Below, one piece after another: positions 54,001 to 61,300 of a stretch of DNA of 64,000 nt. Every line of letters starts with the position of its first letter. Position 1 is the first letter of the stretch. The notes beneath the pieces were generated by a model that saw nothing but the letters and a program-made list of their open reading frames with translations, had not been told where the DNA came from and ran no database searches. This DNA comes from Lateolabrax maculatus (lineage: Eukaryota; Chordata; Actinopteri; Acropomatiformes; Lateolabracidae). The stretch covers positions 9,230,501 through 9,294,500 of the forward strand of contig CM062204.1 of the NCBI GenBank assembly GCA_031216445.1, read 5' to 3'. Made by a program: the position numbers and the translations under genes.

Positions 54001-57000
54001 CCCGCATAATTTCCATAGCAGTGCACTCTGAACGCAGCCTTTTAATTGCTAAAAATGCTAAATGTCAAATTAAGCTCAAACTAATGGGGTAGAAGGTCTT
54101 GCTGTGTGATCACTGGAAAGAGGGAGGAAGAGAGAAAGAGACGGACTACTGGCGCATTTAGAACAGGCTGTGCACTCAGAAAACAGCTATGGATTACCAA
54201 TCACTGCTTCCCACTACAGAAGATTAATGAGCACCCGTGTAGCAGGCTAATTTAGAACAATAACGCCTAATTAATTACAAATAATCAGCTTCTTTCACTC
54301 CCTTTCCTTTCTCCCACTCCACTTTCTTTCTCTTCATCCTTTGCAGTTTCTTATTTTTTTCTTCCTTTTGATCTCTGGCTTTCTCATTTTCTTTGTGTCT
54401 CTCTCTCGCTCTCACGCTCTTTCTGTCGCTCTCCCTCGCTCTTTCCCTCTCTCTCTCTCTCTCTATCGCTCTCTCTCTTTCTCTCTCATTCTGTCCAAAT
54501 AGCCTCAGGTGAAAAAGCAGCAAAGTGGGTCTAGTTTCATTCCCCCTCCACCACCAACCCATCTTTGACTTTCTGTCCTCCAAGCCCGGTGATTAATGCG
54601 GGGTCTTAAATTAGGCGTGGGAGGATTTGCCAATGCCGGACACGCACTCAGCACAGCTAGCAGACACACACTAATAGTATCTACTGCTAATCTATGACTG
54701 CTTACATGGATGGGCTCTTCCTCAAATGCCACTGCAGACCATTGTCGTTATAGACTAGCAGTCTAGTCCACCCATATCAGATGTAAGAAGACTGATAGAG
54801 CTTAATAGGCCGTGGGCAGCTGCACACCAGAGAGAGGAAAAGTTTTAAATATGGCACAGTTAGCCACAAATGGTCCCAGTGGTTAGATGTAGTAATAAGC
54901 TCACAACTAAAGAGCATTTTGAGAGTATCTTGCTTTCATAATTTGATGTTTGCAGATGAAACAGGATGTCGAGGCATGATGTTGACACATGGATATAATT
55001 AAAGGCAGAAAGTGAAAAGCAGTGGAAATCTGTTTGAGAGGGAGTATTTATATATAATATGTGATGACACTGGTTGGAATTTTTATGTATAACTACAGGT
55101 ACATCAGTAACTACTAAATGTATTATTTAATAGTTTATGACATGTATCATTAACCAACATGGTGATGGTGATTTCTCATTTTACTGTGATGTTTAAATGT
55201 CCTATCAATACAACATTTCATGATGCCTTTTCTGCATTCTCAAACAAAAGCATAGTCACGGTCTTTACATATATTTCTCCAACAGTTTTACAGAAACTAC
55301 ACTTAAAGGATTAGTTTATAACAACGTTTGTCTTATTTTTGTAGTTTTGGATATGCTTTCTATCAGTGATAACAAAATGAGGGTAGTAAGAATAATGGGG
55401 TAAGAAACACAAGCGGTCAGATGCTCATTCAGGTTTTAAACAAACTCCCAGGTTAGCCAACCTTATGGGAAAGTCCCCTTATTAACATTCATCACAGTTC
55501 ACAAATTGATTTCCTGGTTCCACTTTAACCGTTTTTTGCCCCGTAGCTCATATCTCAGCAATTACTCTAGTAAGTAAAATGTCATCATAATCGATTGAAA
55601 TGTTGGCTAAAACTACAGAAGTAAGATCCAAGTTGCAAGGAATTGGAATTATCCTTTGATTAAAGGATAAACCAATTAGGTAGATTGATGGTGCCAAGAC
55701 TAGTAGTGCTTCATACATTTGAACAAATACTCTTTTGTGTTTGCAGGTGACCTTTGAGCAGCACAAAGAGAATCTGTCCCGTATGTTCCGTCAGTACCAG
55801 CATCAGGAGTCTGCAGGCTCTCTGAGCACAATCCGAACCATCTCTGGTGTCAGCCAAAGCTCGGAGACCATGGAATGTGTAAATGGGCCGCCTGCAGAGG
55901 ACACGGCCCCTTCCACTGTCATTGAGCTCACGGTGGACGAGCTGTCCCAGAAGTCCCCTGACTCAACATCTAGTTCCACCATCACCTCCAGCCCACTGGA
56001 GGCTGTTGATGAAAAGGAGCAAGCATCCATCACAGTGTCTAACATCCTGGCCAGGGCAGAAGAAGAAGAAGAGGAGAAGTTGGTTCAGGAGTCTTCCAAG
56101 GATGGCTCAGGTGATGGAAAAGAGACACAACACACTACTGTGACACAAAAAAACAAAGAGGACCAGAGCGAAGAGGCCACTGAGCAGGAACCAGTGACTG
56201 AGAGTTCCACTGACATGAAGACTGACCATCTAAAAACATCAATTAGCGACCAGGCTGAAACAGATGACACGAAAGCAGTGGAAGTAATTAGAGACTCTGC
56301 TATAACATCTTCGAGTGATCATACACAAACACCTGTAACAGATGAAGAAAAATCTGAGAGCGAAAATAACAAAAGAGAATCATCAAACTCCATGACAGAA
56401 GACTCTTTGAATGAAGCAGATGTAGAACTGCCCGTGGTTTCAGAACAGGAAGTTAAGACTGACCCAATGTCCCCCGAGACTGCGGCTCGTCTGGAGAACA
56501 GTGTGCTGGGTGGAGCGTCTGTCTTCAACGAAGACCTGGTTGACGTGTCGTCTGTTAGTGACCAGATCCACCCTAGTGATGCTGATGATAGCCAAGAGTC
56601 CTCTTATACTTCTGCTGCTGCCGGAGAGGAAGAGGAGGTAGGAAAAAAGGAGGAAGGTAAACATGAAGATGATGAAGGCAACAAAAATAATCAAGAAGGA
56701 CATGAGATCAAGACTGCCGAAGAAAAAGATGAGAAGCATGAGGATACAATACAAGAAGAAACAGAAGAAAGTGAAACTGAAGAGAAACAGGTGTCTGGTT
56801 CGGAGAGTCAGACTCTTCCAGCTGAAACACCTGAACAAAGTGTGACAGAACCACCCAAAGAAAAAGTTAAAGATGAACAGTCTTCCTCCATAACTGAAAC
56901 CTCTAAAGCAGACCAGCCGCCCTCAGATACCACACTGCCCTGTACAGCCCAGGAGGTTGCAGCAGCATCCGACTCCACCTCACCTAGCCAGTCTTCAGAG

Positions 57001-58261
57001 ACCACCGGCACCACTGAAGAGGAAACCCTGTCCAGTCCCTCAGACAGCAGCACCACCGCCTCCAGCTCTGGCACCCAGAAGAGTGCGGACTCTGGCAGCA
57101 AGACCAAAGAGATAAAAATTGCCAGACTGGATGTGTCCAATGTGGCCTTAGACACAGAGAGATTAGAACTGAAGGAGACCTCTACAACAGTATGCAGCTT
57201 TTATTTTCTTTCACTAAATGATGTTTCATATAATTGATAAATTCCAGTTTCAGATCTAAATCCTTATGTTAAAGCTAAATATGTATTACCGGTATCTCTC
57301 TGTAGGAAACAAGCCAAGGCCAGCCGGCTGCGGCGGCGGCGGCGGCAGCAGCAGCAGCAGGAGGGTCTTCAGGCCAGCAGAGAGAGAGCAGCACTTCGGC
57401 CCCTCGTTCCACCATGTTTCGTATCCCAGAGTTTCGCTGGTCCCACATGCACCAACGTCTCCTCACTGACCTGCTCTTCTCTATTGAGACAGATGTCCAG
57501 ATGTGGAGGAGGTAGGGTAACAATCCGCTGACTCTGACTTTAGTAATGCTTTTAATCATTTTGTTAATTGATTAATGGAATAAAGATTTATTGGCTTTCC
57601 ATTCCTCTGAGGAGCGACAGGAGATTTCATCTCACAAGCCTTGTAATCAAGTGGTGCATGTGTCTGAAGGAGTCCTTTTAGAAAAGTTTGTTTCCTGGGA
57701 AAATTTTACAGTACTTCAGATTTTTGCAGTACTTCACATTATAAGCCAGAAAAACTTGTCAACGCCACAATCTTTGCGTGAAACAGTACTTTCAGATTCC
57801 ATTAAACTAGAAATCAGGTCTCTGTGGGTGCTTTGAAATTCATGTACCTTTGAGGACACTTGATGAAGTGTAGACCAACCCACAGAACACGTTTTTGTAA
57901 AGATAGAATATGTAGGATATTTTTATCCTTGAATGTTAGCAGTTAAAGTCAACTAGGTACAGCTATGAACAGTCTGATCTGTTGGCAAGTCATTGTGTTA
58001 TTTAGGGCAGAATGATACAAATACCCACCAAAAATAAGTTATACTCTACCTTGTGTTTTGTTAACAGCAATATGTTTGTCCTTTGCCTCTCAGTCACTCC
58101 ACAAAGACTATTCTGGACTTTGTGAACAGCAGTGAGAACGTCGTGTTTGTCCACAACAGTATCCACCTCATCTCCCAGGTGGTGGACAACCTCATCATGG
58201 CTTGTGGAGGCATTTTACCTCTGCTCTCTGCTGCCACCTCTTCCTCTGTGAGTCTCTCTCT

Positions 58262-58335
<74 letters not shown>

Positions 58336-61300
58336 CATTTACCGTGTGTGTACTTAACTGTGGCCATATATACACTTGATGGCTCCAATTGCAGGAAGTT
58401 ATCCATCTACATTGACCTTTCCCAATCACATTAGACTACAGTTAGCTGCTTCCTAACATTGTTAGTTTGTTTTTGTGACAGCGGCTCTTTTACGTGATTC
58501 TTTGCCTCTGTCGATGGCTTTACTGGCCTGCCTAACAAATAAGTTGATGTTCAATTCCATTATAATTTATTTACATTCAGTTGCATGCGGTCTGTAACCA
58601 AATGTAAAACTGGATGTAACACAATGCTCTGCTATCAGCATCTGTTATCAGTATAGCTGTCGCATATATTCCATACACGCATTACATTTTTAGATGCATT
58701 CTTTGCACAATTTGTTTTCTAGCTTCTTGTAGTCTTGCATAATGTCCAACTTTTCTTATATAGCAAGTAGTTGTAATTATTTGTGAAGTGAATGCAATGT
58801 CACTTTTGTCACAAAAAAATCTTGATCATGACTCTAGGTCAAGAATTAACTTTAATGCTCAATATTTATTTTGCTCTTTAAGGCTTTAAGGTTCTTAAAG
58901 AGTTTTCTTACAATGTACAAGCAAAAATATCAACATTTCCTTTACTTATATGTTGCCATGGCATTCTTTACAATAAAATAAAGCTACAGAAAATTTCTTG
59001 TTATGTTACTATATAGTTAATAGCTTTTAAAATCAACCTGTACTTAATCTATACTGAACGAACAGTTCATTTACAAAAAGTGTTGTTTTTAGTTTTTTTA
59101 CTTTTACAATTACTTATCCATGAATTACTGTGTAAATATTCCTCTCTCTGCTACCAGCATGAACTGGAGAACATTGAACCATCCCAAGGCTTGACAGTGG
59201 AGGCTTCGATCACCTTCTTACAACGTCTCATCAACCTCGTGGATGTTCTCATCTTTGCCAGCTCCCTCAACTTCACTGAGATAGAAGCTGAGAAAAACAT
59301 GTCGTCAGGAGGCATTCTCCGACAGTGCCTTCGCCTTGGTACGCACACTGATGTTTTTGTTTCATTCCTGTCCCCCAACCCTCAGTCTATCTCTTTTAAT
59401 TTTAATAGACTCATTATTTCTAAGACCACTCATTTGCTTTTAATCTCATACAGTCTTTCTCTTGTCTTTTCTATTTTTTATTTCTTGAACTGTGCAATTC
59501 TTTTGTTTGTCTTTCTACTCATCTGCGTCCCTTCTCTGAATTTCCTTCTTTTATCTCCTCCTTTTACCAAGCCCTCTGTCCTCCCCTGTTCATCGATCCA
59601 CCTCATATCAGCCGGCAGTAGCCTCTTGTATTAGCCTCAGTCATGGCTCCCTGTAGCCTTTTTGACCCTCCCTTTTGTATTCTCTCTTTCTTTCCTGCTG
59701 TCTTCCTCTCCATCTCTAGCCGCTGCTCTCAGTCCCTTGCCTCTTTCGCTCTGCTCGTATCAGCACTCTCTTATCTTGTTATTATAACCCCACTGCATGG
59801 CAACACTCTAAAATGGCTGCTATCATGATATAGTGAGTTCTACATAATGGCCTTGGCTGTACTGTACTGCAGTGTAGCCCGAGGCCTTTTTCTGCCTTCT
59901 GTTCCAGGCTATTACAGTTTCCTCTGACAGCATCAAAAGCCAAGACATGCTCTAGCTGAATAAAAGATATTGGAATTCTTACATTATTCATTTTATGTGG
60001 TGCACCTTTTCAGCAAACACAGATCAACACAGTATACACACATACTTACTCAGTGTGGATGTGGTGTTATACTTTCTACACTGATTTAAATAATTTCTTC
60101 ATGCTTCGTTCCATATCTGTAATGGTGCACATCCAGGTATCAGTTTTTGCTTTTTACTCATTACGGTAAAGGTTATAAACAAAAAGGCTTCAAAATGCAA
60201 GTTGTTATACAAAGAGCACTTTTCCTCTCAGATATTATCCAACCACTGTTGCTGCTGTTGGGGTTTTGCAGGAAAGTGATGCCAATGACTACAGGTCCAG
60301 TTTTAGAAAACAGCCGTTATGAAATTAATATTTGATGAGGTATGTGCTCCCCATTGCTGGCACCTAATCTGATTTTGGAAGACTGTAACAAGGTTTTAGC
60401 ATCTCCACCCTTCCCTCCCCCTCTCTTTTTATAAATGGCTGTATGAAAGAGTAGTCCTAATGGAAAAAGCGAGCCCATTTCCAGACGGAATAATTCCCTC
60501 CTTCGTAATCTAAATGGCTCAGAGTTAACATTTGTCAGTTGTCAACTACAGAGCAGTGGGGGTTGGGAGGGTCTTCAACAGAGGAGCAGCACATTAGATT
60601 ACAAATGGTAAGTGTGCCAGTTTTTAAACCACCTAAAGTTGTCGTACCACATGATTTTTTTGCGCCAAAAGGACGTATTTTGCTGCCTACTCAGCATGTG
60701 CACACCCTAGCAGTGTCATTTGTTATGGGAGCTGCACACAGTGGATGTGATTCAAGAGCACACCCTTGCACTGTGACCTTGGGAGGAGAGGTGGAGCAGA
60801 GAAGAGTGAACGATGCTGCCAGAGTTGGCCAGAGCACTGACCTTGTCATGGCCCCACTTTTTCTCCTTTGTTTTTGTCTCTCTCAGCTGCTCCTGTTGTA
60901 GTTTTCTCAGTGTATAAGATGGGTTTTCACAGAGATTTCTCTCTTTTTTTTCTGTCCATTTGCCTTGGGTGTCATGTCTTTTAGGCACTTCACCATAATG
61001 CATGTACATATTTCTCTGAAAATTACTTAAATGATGTCACATAATTTGTCTTTCTCCATCCCTCCCCAGTGTGTGCTATGGCAGTGAGAAACTGTCTGGA
61101 ATGTCAGCAAGCCCAATTTAGGCAGAGCACAGAAGGCTCAGCACGCAGCTATACAGCCGTGTCCAGCACTGCTCATGGAGCAGCCGCTCAGGCAAGTTAC
61201 TCAAATCATCTCCTCACTTCATTATCCTACACATTCACACATCTACGCTTTCTCTGCTGTTTCGTTTACAGTTGTTTCCGCCAAAATACAAATTAACATT

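Larger units (their letters stand above)
49048..55746 (+). other. lrba: LRBA intron 21 (6.7 kb)
   Basis: The second-largest intron here. It contains a short CA repeat (49078-49098), a CA array (50680-50741) facing a TG array (50986-51018), a LINE 3' fragment (51625-51865), a TTTTA repeat (52048-52081), an unexplained GC-richer block (about 53310-53400) and a CT-rich tract (54300-54495). No host gene or RNA is supported. Open frames through the CA/TG arrays are low-complexity artefacts. Confidence 0.8.
57190..61069 (+). other. lrba: LRBA introns 22-25
   Basis: Introns are 57190-57305, 57512-58093, 58248-59157 and 59339-61069. Intron 24 opens with CT then a TG microsatellite (58265-58328) directly after the exon 24 donor. 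Intron 25 starts with about 500 nt of pyrimidine-rich sequence (59340-59790) that stays open in one frame by composition. No gene or RNA is seen. Confidence 0.75.

Noticed and set aside
54275..54583. Arg/Glu-rich minus-strand frame
   Set aside because: Translation of a CT/GA-rich tract; low complexity.
55803..57155. Long minus-strand open frames opposite LRBA exon 22
   Set aside because: They mirror the strongly biased Glu/Ser codons of the real exon, and no antisense splice or start context was identified.
59080..59634. 184-codon plus-strand frame as one exon
   Set aside because: Only 59158-59338 is LRBA exon 25; the remainder is pyrimidine-rich intron open by composition after a good gtacgc donor.
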